From Thalassobius sp034670005 (GTDB lineage Bacteria; Pseudomonadota; Alphaproteobacteria; Rhodobacterales; Rhodobacteraceae): DNA of 64,000 bases. The position numbers and the translations under genes are program-made. The notes below the pieces were generated by a model. That model was not told the DNA's origin. It worked only from the letters and a program-made list of their open reading frames with translations, and made no database searches. Position 1 is the stretch's first letter, and every line of letters starts with the position of its first letter. Shown here one piece after another: positions 34,801 to 43,055 of the stretch. The stretch spans positions 1-64,000 of the forward strand of contig NZ_JAXMOH010000007.1 of assembly GCF_034670005.1 (NCBI RefSeq), read 5' to 3'.

Positions 34801-35338
34801 AGCAGGCGGGCCGAATTACCTGCCGCGCTTCACGTCTGACAAGGTGGAACAGATCGGTGCCGAAACTGGTGAACCGATCGACCCGGCGCAGCTTGAAGCC
34901 GCCATCGCGGCGGCGCAGGCGGACTGCGCCAAGCTTGCCAAACGGCAGATCGACATGCCGGGGCCGACCGGTGAACTGAACCGCCTGACGCTGGTCGCAC
35001 GCGGTCCCGTCCTCTGCCTCGGCCCGGGACAGGTCGCGGCGGCGGAACAGGCGGCGCAGATCGCCGCGCTGGGCGGTGCCGCAGTCGATCTCGGTGCCTA
35101 CGCGGTGCCTGCCGGTCTGTTGCGCGATATCTCCGGGATCGCCGGGGTGGTGTGGTGGGGGGGTGGCGAAACTGCCGCCTCCTATGGCCGTGCGCTGGCG
35201 GACCGTCGCGGCCCGCTGACCGCGCTGATCACCGATATGCCCGATACCGGTCACGCGGTGCACGAACGCCATCTGTGCGTTGACACCACCGCAGCGGGCG
35301 GCAATGCCAGCTTGCTGGCTGGGTTGGAAACGGCCTGA
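31889..35338 (+). CDS. putA: Bifunctional proline dehydrogenase/P5C dehydrogenase PutA
   Basis: PutA converts proline to glutamate in two steps, using FAD and then NAD. The 1149-residue protein lacks the ribbon-helix-helix DNA-binding domain of enterobacterial PutA (it starts MIDLDPRWDRN). The proline dehydrogenase domain covers about 100-470 (GISVKLSALHPRYE, MVRLVKGAYWDTEIK, ATHNAHTV). The aldehyde dehydrogenase domain covers about 540-1000, with Glu in LIAETGGLNAMIVD and Cys in SAGQRCSALR. A C-terminal tail (about 1000-1149) follows and probably caps the tunnel. Without its own repressor domain, control by the divergent PutR is expected. Confidence 0.95.
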   Translation: MIDLDPRWDRNKRQNETETVSALIAQADLDAAARKAISTRAAKLVTRIRNDAAPGLMEVFLAEYGLSTDEGIALMCLAEALLRVPDSVTIDALIEDKIVPSDWGKHLGHSASPLVNASTWGLMLTGRVLKADAPGLAGNLRHAVKRLGEPVIRTAVGRAMREMGRQFVLGQDIKSAMDRARGQEAKGYTYSYDMLGEAAMTMEDAERYTVSYATAIEVIAKGCTHSDIRSNPGISVKLSALHPRYEVAKTDRVMDELVPVLRDLARRAAKAGMGFNIDAEEADRLGLSLKVIEAVLADPELAGWDGFGVVVQAYGRRASDVLDGLYELVSRLDRRIMVRLVKGAYWDTEIKHAQVEGLTDFPVFTRKSATDVSYIANARKLLRMTDRIYPQFATHNAHTVAAVLEMAQGLPRDTFEFQRLHGMGEALHDLVLRDEATKCRIYAPVGAHRDLLAYLVRRLLENGANSSFVNQIVDEDIPADTVAACPFAQHEREMAAHGPTIATGPELFGTRRNSAGFDLFDVTELARIDEARSNDFPTSAEPLIAGPLQGSAPVKATNPATGDVIGKVVTANAKDVETALAAARPWAAPAVKRAATLHRVADLYEQNFGEIFALLAREAGKTLMDAVGELREAVDFLRYYAVQAEKLEHPARGVFTCISPWNFPLAIFTGQIAAALAAGNGVLAKPAETTPLIASFAVRLMHKAGVPASALQLLPGEGRVVGRALTSDPRISGVAFTGSTATARMIQAAMVENMAPGAPLIAETGGLNAMIVDSTALPEQAVRDIVASAFQSAGQRCSALRCLYVQEDVEPAFRKMLIGAMNELELGDPWALETDIGPVITETARADIDGYIAEAQRTGRLLHALTTPNRGNFVAPTLIRVNGIADLEKEVFGPVLHLATFKASKVDKVIADVNATGYGLTFGLHTRIDTRVQDIADSVNAGNIYVNRNQIGAIVGSQPFGGEGLSGTGPKAGGPNYLPRFTSDKVEQIGAETGEPIDPAQLEAAIAAAQADCAKLAKRQIDMPGPTGELNRLTLVARGPVLCLGPGQVAAAEQAAQIAALGGAAVDLGAYAVPAGLLRDISGIAGVVWWGGGETAASYGRALADRRGPLTALITDMPDTGHAVHERHLCVDTTAAGGNASLLAGLETA

Positions 35339-35353
35339 CCCAATGCCGCTTTA

Positions 35354-35383
35354 GCTGGGGCGGCGCCGTATCGCCGCTCCAGC
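35354..35383 (+). terminator. Hairpin downstream of putA
   Basis: GCTGGGGCGGCG (35354-35365) pairs with CGCCGCTCCAGC (35372-35383) with one G-T wobble around a 6-base loop, 15 bases past the putA stop. No strong T run. Confidence 0.6.
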
Positions 35384-35402
35384 CCCAAATCTTCCGGTTC
35401 TT

Positions 35403-35425
35403 CTTGGTCGCAATACTCCGGGGGG
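35403..35425 (+). repeat. Intergenic repeat, copy 1
   Basis: CTTGGTCGCAATACTCCGGG and three further G are nearly identical to 61259-61280 (20 of 22 bases). Both copies lie downstream of plus-strand genes (putA here, cobT there), which suggests a dispersed 3-prime-end element. Confidence 0.6.
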
Positions 35426-35465
35426 ACGCGGCAAGCCGGCTCCAGCCTGCGCTTCGGTCGTCCGC

Positions 35466-36341
35466 TTACGGGCCGATCATGGTCACGCCGGGAATGCGTG
35501 AAATCTGGAACACGTCCTCATCGTACAAATCGGTCAGCTCGTCGACCAAAGCATCCGACCAGCCGGGCAGATCGACCTCTTCCTCGACCTCGTCATCGAT
35601 CACGTATTTGTCCAGAAAGGCCGCGATCACCCGGCGTTTCTGGATTTCGTTCATGTCGGGATGTTGTTTCAGATAGGCGCGGAACCGCTTCATGCCTTCC
35701 TTGGACATGATATCTGACAACAGATCGAAGCCACCGATGATCTTGGCGTTATGTTCCAGCCCGGCCAGATCGCGGATCAGCTGGGCCCAGATCATCGGCG
35801 TGTCCTCGTTGCACCAGATCGTCATCGGCACGTCGGGGGCCTGCGTCCTGAGCCGGGCGATCAGTTCGCTCCAGCGGATCTGCCGGGGATCGGCACCGGA
35901 CATAAAATCCAGGAAATCCGCCCCCGGTGACTGGGCAAACACGGCGGGCAGAAACGTCGCAGGATTGCGGATTGCCAGAAACAGTTCGACCTGATCGCCG
36001 CTGAACAATTCGCACAGCCGCGCCAGCTTGCTTTCCGCGCCGGGATAGATCACGCCCTTGTTGATCGCCGCCTTGGGGACCGAAAAGAAATTTTCATTCG
36101 ACAACAACAACCGGTCCGGCGTTTCGCCGTCGACGATCGCATCGACCAGCAAATCGCGCGAATCGGACGAGGTATGACCGGTTTCCAACGCGTTGACCGT
36201 ATCGCGGATCAACCTGCGATATCTTGATGGTCCCGGCACCGCCACGCCGATCTTGGAAAGATCGCCCGCGTTTTTCAGCAGGCACTTGATCAGCCTGTCG
36301 TCATCGGTGTTATGGGCGCCTGCGTGTAGTACGACCTGCAT
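35466..36341 (-). CDS. Conserved-looking protein of unknown function, 291 aa
   Basis: I do not recognise the family. The protein starts MQVVLHAGAHNTDDDRLIKCL and contains LLSNENFFSVPKAAI, ELFLAIRNPATFLPAVFAQ, IRWSELIARL and MTIWCNEDTPMIWAQLIRDL. The order of a His-rich N-terminal strand, a central RNPATFLPAVF-like segment and an IWCNED segment is loosely reminiscent of sulfotransferase-like folds, but no clear PAPS-binding motif is present. It is acidic near the C-terminus (DDEVEEEVDLPG), with no signal peptide or membrane helix. The long in-frame extension to 36962 overlaps the divergent permease gene and is not real. ATG 36341 is favoured. Confidence 0.6.
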   Translation of the reverse strand: MQVVLHAGAHNTDDDRLIKCLLKNAGDLSKIGVAVPGPSRYRRLIRDTVNALETGHTSSDSRDLLVDAIVDGETPDRLLLSNENFFSVPKAAINKGVIYPGAESKLARLCELFSGDQVELFLAIRNPATFLPAVFAQSPGADFLDFMSGADPRQIRWSELIARLRTQAPDVPMTIWCNEDTPMIWAQLIRDLAGLEHNAKIIGGFDLLSDIMSKEGMKRFRAYLKQHPDMNEIQKRRVIAAFLDKYVIDDEVEEEVDLPGWSDALVDELTDLYDEDVFQISRIPGVTMIGP

Positions 36342-36428
36342 GAATGTTCCGTGACGTGGTTCTTGTTTATTTCCTGCACTATAAGGTGTTTTCTGGACAG
36401 TTAAACCGGTTTCCGGCAAGAGACGGGT

Positions 36429-38087
36429 ATGAGTGCCGCTACCAAATCCAATTTTTTCCGCAATCGGTCCCGGTTCCGGGTGAACCCGTGGTCCGCCGGG
36501 GCCGCGGTGATCGCGGCGCTGGTGCTGCTGCCGATCGCGGCGGTGATCTGGATCGCCTTCAATCCCAGTGACAATATCTGGCCGCATCTGCTGTCGACCA
36601 CCTTGCCGCGCTATATGCGTGACACCGTGGTGCTGATGCTGTCGGTCGGGGTGCTGGCTGGCGGGGCGGGCACCGGCGCGGCCTGGCTGATCGCGCGCTA
36701 CCGGTTTCCGCTGTCGCGCTGGCTGGAATGGCTGCTGTTGCTGCCATTGGCGATCCCGGCCTATGTCGGGGCCTATGCGCTGGTTGATCTGCTGGAATAT
36801 GCCGGACCGGTGCAGACCGGGCTCAGGACGGTGATGGGCTGGCAATCGGCACGCGATTACTGGTTTCCCGAAATCCGGTCGCTGGGCGCCGCGGCGGTGG
36901 TGCTCTCGGCGGCGCTTTACCCTTATGTCTACCTGCTGGCACGCACCGCGTTCCGTGAACAATCCGGCGCGACCGAAGAGGTTGCGATGTCGCTCGGGGC
37001 AGGGGCCTTTGGCCGCTTTTTCCGGGTCGGGCTGCCGCTGGCGCGCCCCGCCATCGCCGCCGGAATGGCGATTGCGATGATGGAAACGGTGAACGATTTC
37101 GGCACCGTCGATTATTTCGCGGTACAGACCCTGACCACGGGCATTTTCACCGTCTGGCTGGAAAGCAACAACGCCGGTGGCGCGGCGCAGTTGGCCAGCG
37201 TGGTGCTGATGCTGGTGATCGTGCTGGTGTCGCTGGAAAAGGTCAGCCGCCGCAAAACCCGGTTTTTTGCGATGTCAAACCGTCACCGGGTGATCGAACG
37301 GACACAGCTGGCACCGGGGGCGGGGTTGATTGCGACGCTGCTCTGCCTGATCCCGTTCGTGATGGGGTTCTTGCTGCCCGCCGGGGTGATCCTGCGCCAC
37401 GCGCTGGCCAATGCCGAACTGTGGGCCGATCCCGACCTGATTTCGGCGCTGTGGAACACCGTCGTGGTGGGCGGCATCGCGGCGGTGATGACGGTGCTGG
37501 CGGGGGTGTTCATGGTCTATGGCGTCAGGCTGTCGGGGCGGGCGCTGCCCCGGCTGTTATTGCCGCTGACCACCATCGGCTATGCCGCGCCGGGCGCGGT
37601 TCTGGGGGTTGGTATCCTGATCCCGCTGGCAACGCTGGACAATGCGCTGGCCGACGGGATCGAGGCGTTGACAGGCTATGATATCGGTCTGGTGCTGACC
37701 GGGTCAGCGGTGGCGCTGGTGCTGGCCTATAGCGTGCGGTTCTTCGCCATCGCCCAGGGGGCCGCCGATGCGGCGATGGGGCGGATATCGCCCAGCCTGC
37801 CAATGGCGGCGCGCTCGCTTGGCCGCAGTCAGGGGCAGGTGCTGGGGCAGATCTATGCGCCGCTGATCCGCGGTTCGGTCGGGTCGGCGCTGCTGCTGGT
37901 CTTTGTCGATTGCGTCAAGGAATTGCCTGCCACGCTGTTGCTGCGACCGTTTAATTTCGACACGCTGGCAACCCGGGTGCATGAACAGGCGTCGCTGGAA
38001 AACCTCGGCGATGCGTCGCCCGCAGCGGTTCTGGTGATCGCGGTCGGGCTGGCGGCGGTGGCCATGCTGGCCCGCGCCAACCGTTAG
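36429..38087 (+). CDS. Iron(III)-type ABC transporter permease (FbpB family)
   Basis: This 552-residue protein is a fused permease with about twelve membrane segments and two copies of the EAA loop. The first is EEVAMSLGAGAFGRFFRVGLPLARP and the second AARSLGRSQGQVLGQIYAPLI. LPLAIPAYVGAYALVDLLEY and VDCVKELPATLLLRPFNFDTLA are typical of FbpB/SfuB proteins, which import ferric iron delivered by a periplasmic binding protein. No binding protein or ATPase gene is adjacent, so partners must be encoded elsewhere. It is divergent from the unknown 291-residue protein. Confidence 0.88.
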   Translation: MSAATKSNFFRNRSRFRVNPWSAGAAVIAALVLLPIAAVIWIAFNPSDNIWPHLLSTTLPRYMRDTVVLMLSVGVLAGGAGTGAAWLIARYRFPLSRWLEWLLLLPLAIPAYVGAYALVDLLEYAGPVQTGLRTVMGWQSARDYWFPEIRSLGAAAVVLSAALYPYVYLLARTAFREQSGATEEVAMSLGAGAFGRFFRVGLPLARPAIAAGMAIAMMETVNDFGTVDYFAVQTLTTGIFTVWLESNNAGGAAQLASVVLMLVIVLVSLEKVSRRKTRFFAMSNRHRVIERTQLAPGAGLIATLLCLIPFVMGFLLPAGVILRHALANAELWADPDLISALWNTVVVGGIAAVMTVLAGVFMVYGVRLSGRALPRLLLPLTTIGYAAPGAVLGVGILIPLATLDNALADGIEALTGYDIGLVLTGSAVALVLAYSVRFFAIAQGAADAAMGRISPSLPMAARSLGRSQGQVLGQIYAPLIRGSVGSALLLVFVDCVKELPATLLLRPFNFDTLATRVHEQASLENLGDASPAAVLVIAVGLAAVAMLARANR

Positions 38088-38321
38088 GCCCGGCAGTCCC
38101 GAAAATTTGTGATCCCATCCAACCGCTAAGGGTTTCGGATTATTTGCGCACGCGCTAGGCTTTGGCGGCCGGGGCAGGATAATTGCGGGGGGGAATCGCG
38201 CCATGCCACAACAGCCGCAGCGTCTGCCGTACCAGCTTGGCACGGTTATTGCGCACTGGGTGAAGGTGGGGTCCGTCAACTGCGCCGGGCATCCCTGAAC
38301 AAGTAAGGAAGGACGCAGGCG

Positions 38322-39923
38322 ATGGAACGCTATTCAGTCTTTGGATTGGTAATTCTGCTGGCCGTGTTGTCATTGGTCGGATTGATTTTCAGCGGGTGGT
38401 TCCTGATCCCCTATATCCTGTTTTCGCTGCTGATGATCCTTGGCATCCGGGACGTGGTGCAACCGCGCCACGCGATCCTGCGCAATTATCCGATCATCGG
38501 GCATATGCGCTTCATGTTCGAAGGCATCCGGCCCGAAATCCGCCAGTACCTGATCGAAAGCGATCAGGACGAAGAACCGTTTTCCCGCGATGAACGTTCG
38601 CTGATTTATCAGCGCGCAAAGGGGATCGAGGACAAGCGCCCCTTCGGCACCAAACAACGGGTTTACGATTCGGGGTTTCAGTGGCTGACCCATTCGGTCA
38701 TGCCGCATCATATCGAGGACCACGATTTCCGCATCCATGTCGGCGGCCGCGACTGCAAACAGCCCTATGACCTGTCGATCTACAACATCTCTGCAATGAG
38801 CTTCGGTGCGCTGTCGGCCAACGCGATCCTGGCGTTGAATACCGGCGCCAGGAAGGGCGGCTTTGCCCATGACACCGGCGAGGGTGGCATCAGCCGCCAT
38901 CACCGCGAGGGTGGCGGCGATCTGGTCTATCAGGTCGGTTCGGGTTATTTCGGCTGCCGCACCCCCGAAGGCCGCTTCGACCCGGAAAAGTTCAAACAGC
39001 AGGCCCGCGACCCGCAGGTCAAGATGATCGAACTGAAGCTGAGCCAGGGCGCAAAGCCGGGCCATGGCGGGGTGCTGCCAGCCAAGAAGATCACCGAAGA
39101 AATCTCCGAAGCGCGCGGCGTGCCGATGGGGGTCGATTGCGTATCCCCGCCCAGCCATCCGGAATTTTCCACCCCGATCGAAATGTGTGAATTCATCGGT
39201 CGGCTGCGCGACTTGTCGGATGGCAAACCGGTGGGTATCAAGCTGTGCATCGGCCATCGGCGCGAATTCATGTGCATGGTCAAGGCGATGCTGGAAACCG
39301 ATATCGTGCCCGATTTCATCGTCATCGACGGCAAGGAAGGCGGCACCGGCGCCGCCCCGGTGGAATTCGCCGACCGTCTGGGGATGCCATTGGTCGAGGG
39401 GCTGACCTTTGCCCATAACACCCTGCGTGGGGTGGGGCTGCGTGACCGGATGAAAATCGGCGCTTCGGCCAAGATGGTGTCGGCCTTCGATATCGCACGT
39501 ATCCTGGCGCTTGGGGCCGATTGGGCCAATTCGGCGCGCGGCTTCATGTTCTCGATCGGCTGCATTCAGGCGCAGGCCTGCCATACCAACAATTGCCCGG
39601 TTGGCGTCGCCACCCAGGACAAGCTGCGGCAAAAGGCGCTGAACGTGACCAATAAATCCGAACGGGTCTACCGGTTCCATCAAAACACGCTCAAGGCGCT
39701 GGCGGAAATGACCGGCGCGGCGGGGCTGGACCATCCCGGACAGTTTCAGCCGCATCACCTCTTGATGCGGGAAAAGTCCCGCGACATGGTCACCGGCGAC
39801 GAAGTTTACCCCTACCTGCCCGAAGGCTTCCTGCTGCGCGGCGAAGATGTGGGGTTCGGCTATCTCAAACGCTGGACCCGCGCCCGCGCCGAAAGCTTCG
39901 CGCCGGTCGATTACATGCCCTGA
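38322..39923 (+). CDS. FMN-binding glutamate synthase family protein
   Basis: This 533-residue protein has two N-terminal membrane segments (about 5-25 and 28-45). A domain like the FMN/3Fe-4S half of the large glutamate synthase subunit follows. Family features are ISAMSFGALSANAI, GEGGISRHH, SQGAKPGHGGVLP, the FMN region VIDGKEGGTGAAP and the cysteine cluster CIQAQACHTNNCPVG. It lacks the amidotransferase domain, so it cannot be a complete glutamate synthase. The physiological reaction of these stand-alone proteins is poorly known. GGAAGGA precedes the ATG. No partner gene is adjacent. Confidence 0.9.
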   Translation: MERYSVFGLVILLAVLSLVGLIFSGWFLIPYILFSLLMILGIRDVVQPRHAILRNYPIIGHMRFMFEGIRPEIRQYLIESDQDEEPFSRDERSLIYQRAKGIEDKRPFGTKQRVYDSGFQWLTHSVMPHHIEDHDFRIHVGGRDCKQPYDLSIYNISAMSFGALSANAILALNTGARKGGFAHDTGEGGISRHHREGGGDLVYQVGSGYFGCRTPEGRFDPEKFKQQARDPQVKMIELKLSQGAKPGHGGVLPAKKITEEISEARGVPMGVDCVSPPSHPEFSTPIEMCEFIGRLRDLSDGKPVGIKLCIGHRREFMCMVKAMLETDIVPDFIVIDGKEGGTGAAPVEFADRLGMPLVEGLTFAHNTLRGVGLRDRMKIGASAKMVSAFDIARILALGADWANSARGFMFSIGCIQAQACHTNNCPVGVATQDKLRQKALNVTNKSERVYRFHQNTLKALAEMTGAAGLDHPGQFQPHHLLMREKSRDMVTGDEVYPYLPEGFLLRGEDVGFGYLKRWTRARAESFAPVDYMP

Positions 39924-39993
39924 GCGGGCCGCCGGGCTTTACTGTCGTTCACGCCGCCGGAAGAACGGTATGTCCTTTCGGCGGCGCAAGACC

Positions 39994-40968
39994 TTACGGC
40001 CAGACTGGCGCTCCCTCCAGTCCGGCGGTTTCGGGCAGGCCGCAGATCAGGTTCGCATTCTGCACCGCCTGACCGGCCGCGCCCTTACCAAGATTGTCGA
40101 CCACGCCCATCGCGATCACCAGGTTGCGCTCGGGATCGGCCGCGTAGTTGACGAAGGACAGGTTCGAACCGGTCGCCCATTTGGTCTGCGGCGGCTTGTC
40201 GGTCACCCGAACGAACGCCCGGTCCGCATAGAAACGCCGGGCCGCATCCTGGCACTGCTCCGTTGTGGCGTGGCCACGGCAGTAGATGGTGGTGAGCAGG
40301 CCACGGGTCATCGGCACCAGGTGCGGTGTGAACACCAGCCCGGCCGCGCTGCCGCCGCTCAGCCGCTCGACCGTCGTGGCCATCTCGGGCATGTGGACGT
40401 GTTCAAGCAATCCGTAGGGTTGCAGGTTCTCGTTGTTCTCGGCATAGCCGAACTTGCTGTCGCCGCCGCGTCCCGCACCGGAGATGCCGGTCTTGGCGTC
40501 GATCACGATATTGCCCGGTTCGATCAGCTTGTCGGCCAGCAGCGGCGCCAGCGCGTTCAGCGTCGCGGCGGGAAAACAGCCGGGATTGGCAACGCGGGTC
40601 TGCCCCTTGATCCGGTCCGGCCAAACGTCGGCCAGACCATAGGCCCAGCCCTCGGCGTAGCGATGATCGCCGCCGATATCGACGATCTTCACGCCCATGG
40701 GGACGCGCGCCAGCGCCGCGGCCGAGGCCCCCGTGGGCAGCGATGCGAACAGCACATCCAGTGCGGGCATGGCCGCGGGGTCCCATTTTTCAATCACCTG
40801 CCCGGCAAGCCTGACGGGCACGCCGGGGAAACGATCCACCAGCCGGCTGCCGGCGCTGCTGTCGCCCGCGGCGTAGACCAGTTCGAAAGACGGGTGGTTC
40901 GCGATCAGGCGCAGCGCTTCGCCGCCGCCAAAACCGCTGATGCCGACAATGCCGACGCGAATGCTCAT
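39994..40968 (-). CDS. argC: N-acetyl-gamma-glutamyl-phosphate reductase
   Basis: ArgC reduces N-acetylglutamyl phosphate to the semialdehyde with NADPH, the third step of arginine synthesis. The 324-residue protein has the Rossmann start VGIVGISGFGGGEALRLI, the catalytic Cys in ANPGCFPAATLNAL, and HLVPMTRGLLTTIY with a conserved His. It is preceded on the minus strand by a hairpin with a T run only 32 bases upstream of the ATG, consistent with transcription attenuation. No other arginine genes are nearby. The related LysW-dependent reductase family cannot be fully excluded, but ArgC fits better. Confidence 0.88.
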   Translation of the reverse strand: MSIRVGIVGISGFGGGEALRLIANHPSFELVYAAGDSSAGSRLVDRFPGVPVRLAGQVIEKWDPAAMPALDVLFASLPTGASAAALARVPMGVKIVDIGGDHRYAEGWAYGLADVWPDRIKGQTRVANPGCFPAATLNALAPLLADKLIEPGNIVIDAKTGISGAGRGGDSKFGYAENNENLQPYGLLEHVHMPEMATTVERLSGGSAAGLVFTPHLVPMTRGLLTTIYCRGHATTEQCQDAARRFYADRAFVRVTDKPPQTKWATGSNLSFVNYAADPERNLVIAMGVVDNLGKGAAGQAVQNANLICGLPETAGLEGAPVWP

Positions 40969-40999
40969 GGTGGTATCCTTTCAGGTTCAGATTTCGGAC

Positions 41000-41033
41000 A
41001 AAAGAAAACCCCCGAAGCCAGGGGCTGCGGGGG
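41000..41033 (-). terminator. Attenuator-like terminator in the argC leader
   Basis: On the minus strand CCCCCG pairs with CGGGGG, with an inner AGCC/GGCT stem. It is followed by TTTTCTTTT at 41008-41000 and then the argC ribosome-binding site. A terminator just upstream of a gene and oriented with it implies premature termination control. A possible six-codon leader peptide (MMTTSL) lies at 41090-41070 but has no clear ribosome-binding site. Confidence 0.7.
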
Positions 41034-41416
41034 TCAGGAACGCGGGTCGGAATTGCTCCGGCGGGGGACCTACAGTGAGGTCGTCATCATGCCGAAGGAC
41101 GCTGATCGACGCGCAGCCCAAAGAGCCACCGCTTGGGTAGAGCGGCGTCGGCGTCGATCAAAGAGGGTCTGGTTCCTGAGCATGGCCTGCAGCATTGTCG
41201 TTCTTCCCATTCATGGTCAAGCCGAATGTGTACGCATGCCGGCACCGTCACCAACGTGTGCGGCCGCTTCGCCGCCCGCACGTTGATCGTTTCTAAAACC
41301 GAGGAAGATAGGCTTCGATACTGCACACGATCGCCATCGTGGCGGGCTTTCGCGGTTGACCGAATGGCGGGCTTCGCGGCATGCCGCGCGGGTTCAGACC
41401 AGTGCGACGACGCGCT
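41034..41416. other. Long argC leader/intergenic region
   Basis: This 383-base region lies between divergent argC and the PaaK-like gene. The minus strand has the presumed argC leader. Several overlapping short frames exist on both strands but none has a recognisable product. I see no regulatory motif other than the hairpin and the FNR box at its borders. Confidence 0.35.
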
Positions 41417-41430
41417 TTGATACAAGTCAA
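41417..41430 (+). promoter_or_regulatory. FNR/CRP-type box upstream of the PaaK-like gene
   Basis: TTGAT-ACAA-GTCAA matches the FNR consensus TTGAT-N4-ATCAA at 9 of 10 positions. Its centre is 85.5 bases before the ATG. A TAGTCT hexamer (41452) lies about 29 bases from the box centre, the spacing of a class II FNR-activated promoter. Confidence 0.7.
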
Positions 41431-41508
41431 ATCATGTCGAGCCCCTTGGTGTAGTCTCTGGTCAGCAGTTTTTTCGCCGGACACAACCAACGGACATAGC
41501 GAGCCATC

Positions 41509-42930
41509 ATGCGTTTCAGCCTTCCAAAAGCATTGGGCTATTTTATCGGCGGGCGCTGGACAGCATGGGGCGGACGCAAGCGCATCGAAGCCAAGCAGCT
41601 TCGCAACCTGCGGCGTCTGGTGGAAAAAGCGCGGCGCGACTCCCCCTTGTTTCACAGGCTTTACGCGGATGTGCCGCCATCGCGCGATGTCGACCTGCAC
41701 GACTTGCCGGTGACCCGAAAACCCGATCTCATGCGGGACTTCGACGACTGGCTGACAATTCGTTCCCTGCCCCTCGACAGGGCGCGCGAACATCTCCGGG
41801 ATATCGGGAAGGCCGGTGTGCCGATCGACGACGTCGCCGTTTTCCAGACCTCGGGGACATCGGGAGAACCTGCTGTCATCGTCTTGTCCTCATCCTTCGT
41901 GGAATATGCCTATGGAATTATGATGGCGCGCTTCGAACGTTATCATTGGAAGCTTATCCGGGATGTCCGCAAGCTCGGGGTGCGGGTGACGATCACTGGC
42001 GGAAACGGTCACTTCGCCGGAAACGGGTTCAACAAATTGGTACAGCGGCTGTATCCGGCACTGGCAAAGGGATTGGGTTTGACGGTCATCGAGGCCGAGC
42101 AGCCGATTGATCGGATCGTTGACAGGCTCAATGCGATCTCGAACGTTGCCTGGATCGTGACCTACCCCAGCATGCTGAGCATCCTCACCAAGGAAAAGGA
42201 AGCCGGGCGGCTGCAGATTGCGCCTGCGCTCTTCACCACAGGGGGAGAAACGCTCACGGACGACCTTCGCGCGCGGGTCGGGCGGGCTTTCCCCTCGCTG
42301 AAATACGGCATTGCCGACCCTTATGGGAGCACAGAGTGCCTGGCGCTTTCGTTCGAGTGCAGCCACGGGCGCAAGCATGTGAACGAAGACTGGGTCATCT
42401 TGGAGGCGGTCGACGAGGCGATGCAGCCCGTTCCCGATGGCACGTTGTCGGAAACCGTGCTGCTGACGGTGCTGGCCAACGAGGTTCAACCGTTCATCCG
42501 ATACGATCTCGGCGACTGTGTTCGATACTACGAAGACAATTGCCCCTGTGGATCGCCGTTTCGCAGTTTCCAGGTGGAAGGACGCCAAGCGACGCTCGTG
42601 CGTATAGGCGAGGTGACGCTGTCGCCGCTCGTCTTCGATCTGGAACACGAGCGCGCCCGGCGCATCCAACTGGTTCAGATCGATGAGAGAGAATTCGAAC
42701 TGCGCATCCAATTGACCGATGGGGCGGCCGCAGGGCTTGTCTTTCAAGAGGTCATCGAGTCGGTGAAACGCGTGTTTCGCGATAACGGTCTGGACGATGT
42801 GGCGGTTCGGCAAAGCGAGACGCCCCCCGAATTCACCGCAAGCGGCAAATTCCACGAAGTCGTGCCGCTACGAAGCGCCGACGCACGAAACATGACATCC
42901 TCGGGCAGTTGCCAGCCTGCGACCGAGTGA
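41509..42930 (+). CDS. PaaK-like AMP-forming ligase (phenylacetate-CoA ligase family)
   Basis: This 473-residue protein resembles the PaaK/CapK branch of adenylate-forming enzymes. The P-loop is FQTSGTSGEPAVIVLSS. Further on are FTTGGETLTDDLRARV, ADPYGSTECLALSFEC and RYDLGDCVRYYEDNCPCGSPFRSFQVEGR, where the last two match the adenylate-binding Y-G-x-T-E and R-Y-D-x-G-D motifs. Members activate aryl or other carboxylic acids with ATP, often to CoA thioesters; the substrate here is unknown. The FNR-type box upstream suggests induction under low oxygen. The only clear companion is the FNR-box-bearing cytochrome gene downstream. Confidence 0.82.
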   Translation: MRFSLPKALGYFIGGRWTAWGGRKRIEAKQLRNLRRLVEKARRDSPLFHRLYADVPPSRDVDLHDLPVTRKPDLMRDFDDWLTIRSLPLDRAREHLRDIGKAGVPIDDVAVFQTSGTSGEPAVIVLSSSFVEYAYGIMMARFERYHWKLIRDVRKLGVRVTITGGNGHFAGNGFNKLVQRLYPALAKGLGLTVIEAEQPIDRIVDRLNAISNVAWIVTYPSMLSILTKEKEAGRLQIAPALFTTGGETLTDDLRARVGRAFPSLKYGIADPYGSTECLALSFECSHGRKHVNEDWVILEAVDEAMQPVPDGTLSETVLLTVLANEVQPFIRYDLGDCVRYYEDNCPCGSPFRSFQVEGRQATLVRIGEVTLSPLVFDLEHERARRIQLVQIDEREFELRIQLTDGAAAGLVFQEVIESVKRVFRDNGLDDVAVRQSETPPEFTASGKFHEVVPLRSADARNMTSSGSCQPATE

Positions 42931-42965
42931 GGGTATCGGTGCCCCCTCGGCCACGAAATCGTCGC

Positions 42966-42979
42966 TTGATAGAGGTCAA
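42966..42979 (+). promoter_or_regulatory. FNR/CRP-type box upstream of the cytochrome c gene
   Basis: TTGAT-AGAG-GTCAA matches the FNR consensus at 9 of 10 positions. Its centre is 83.5 bases before the cytochrome ATG, almost the same distance as in the preceding gene. TACAGT at 43002 is a good -10 hexamer about 29.5 bases from the box centre. Confidence 0.72.
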
Positions 42980-43055
42980 AAAGCCTGCGCAGCGATAATG
43001 GTACAGTTTCCATAATATTATAAGGCAACGATTTTTAAGGGTGGAGGAAATTGCA

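Noticed and set aside
35466..36962. Extended 498-codon version of the unknown minus-strand protein
   Set aside because: The N-terminal 207 codons overlap the divergent permease gene and are Gln/Arg/His-rich in the manner of shadow frames. ATG 36341 gives a coherent protein.
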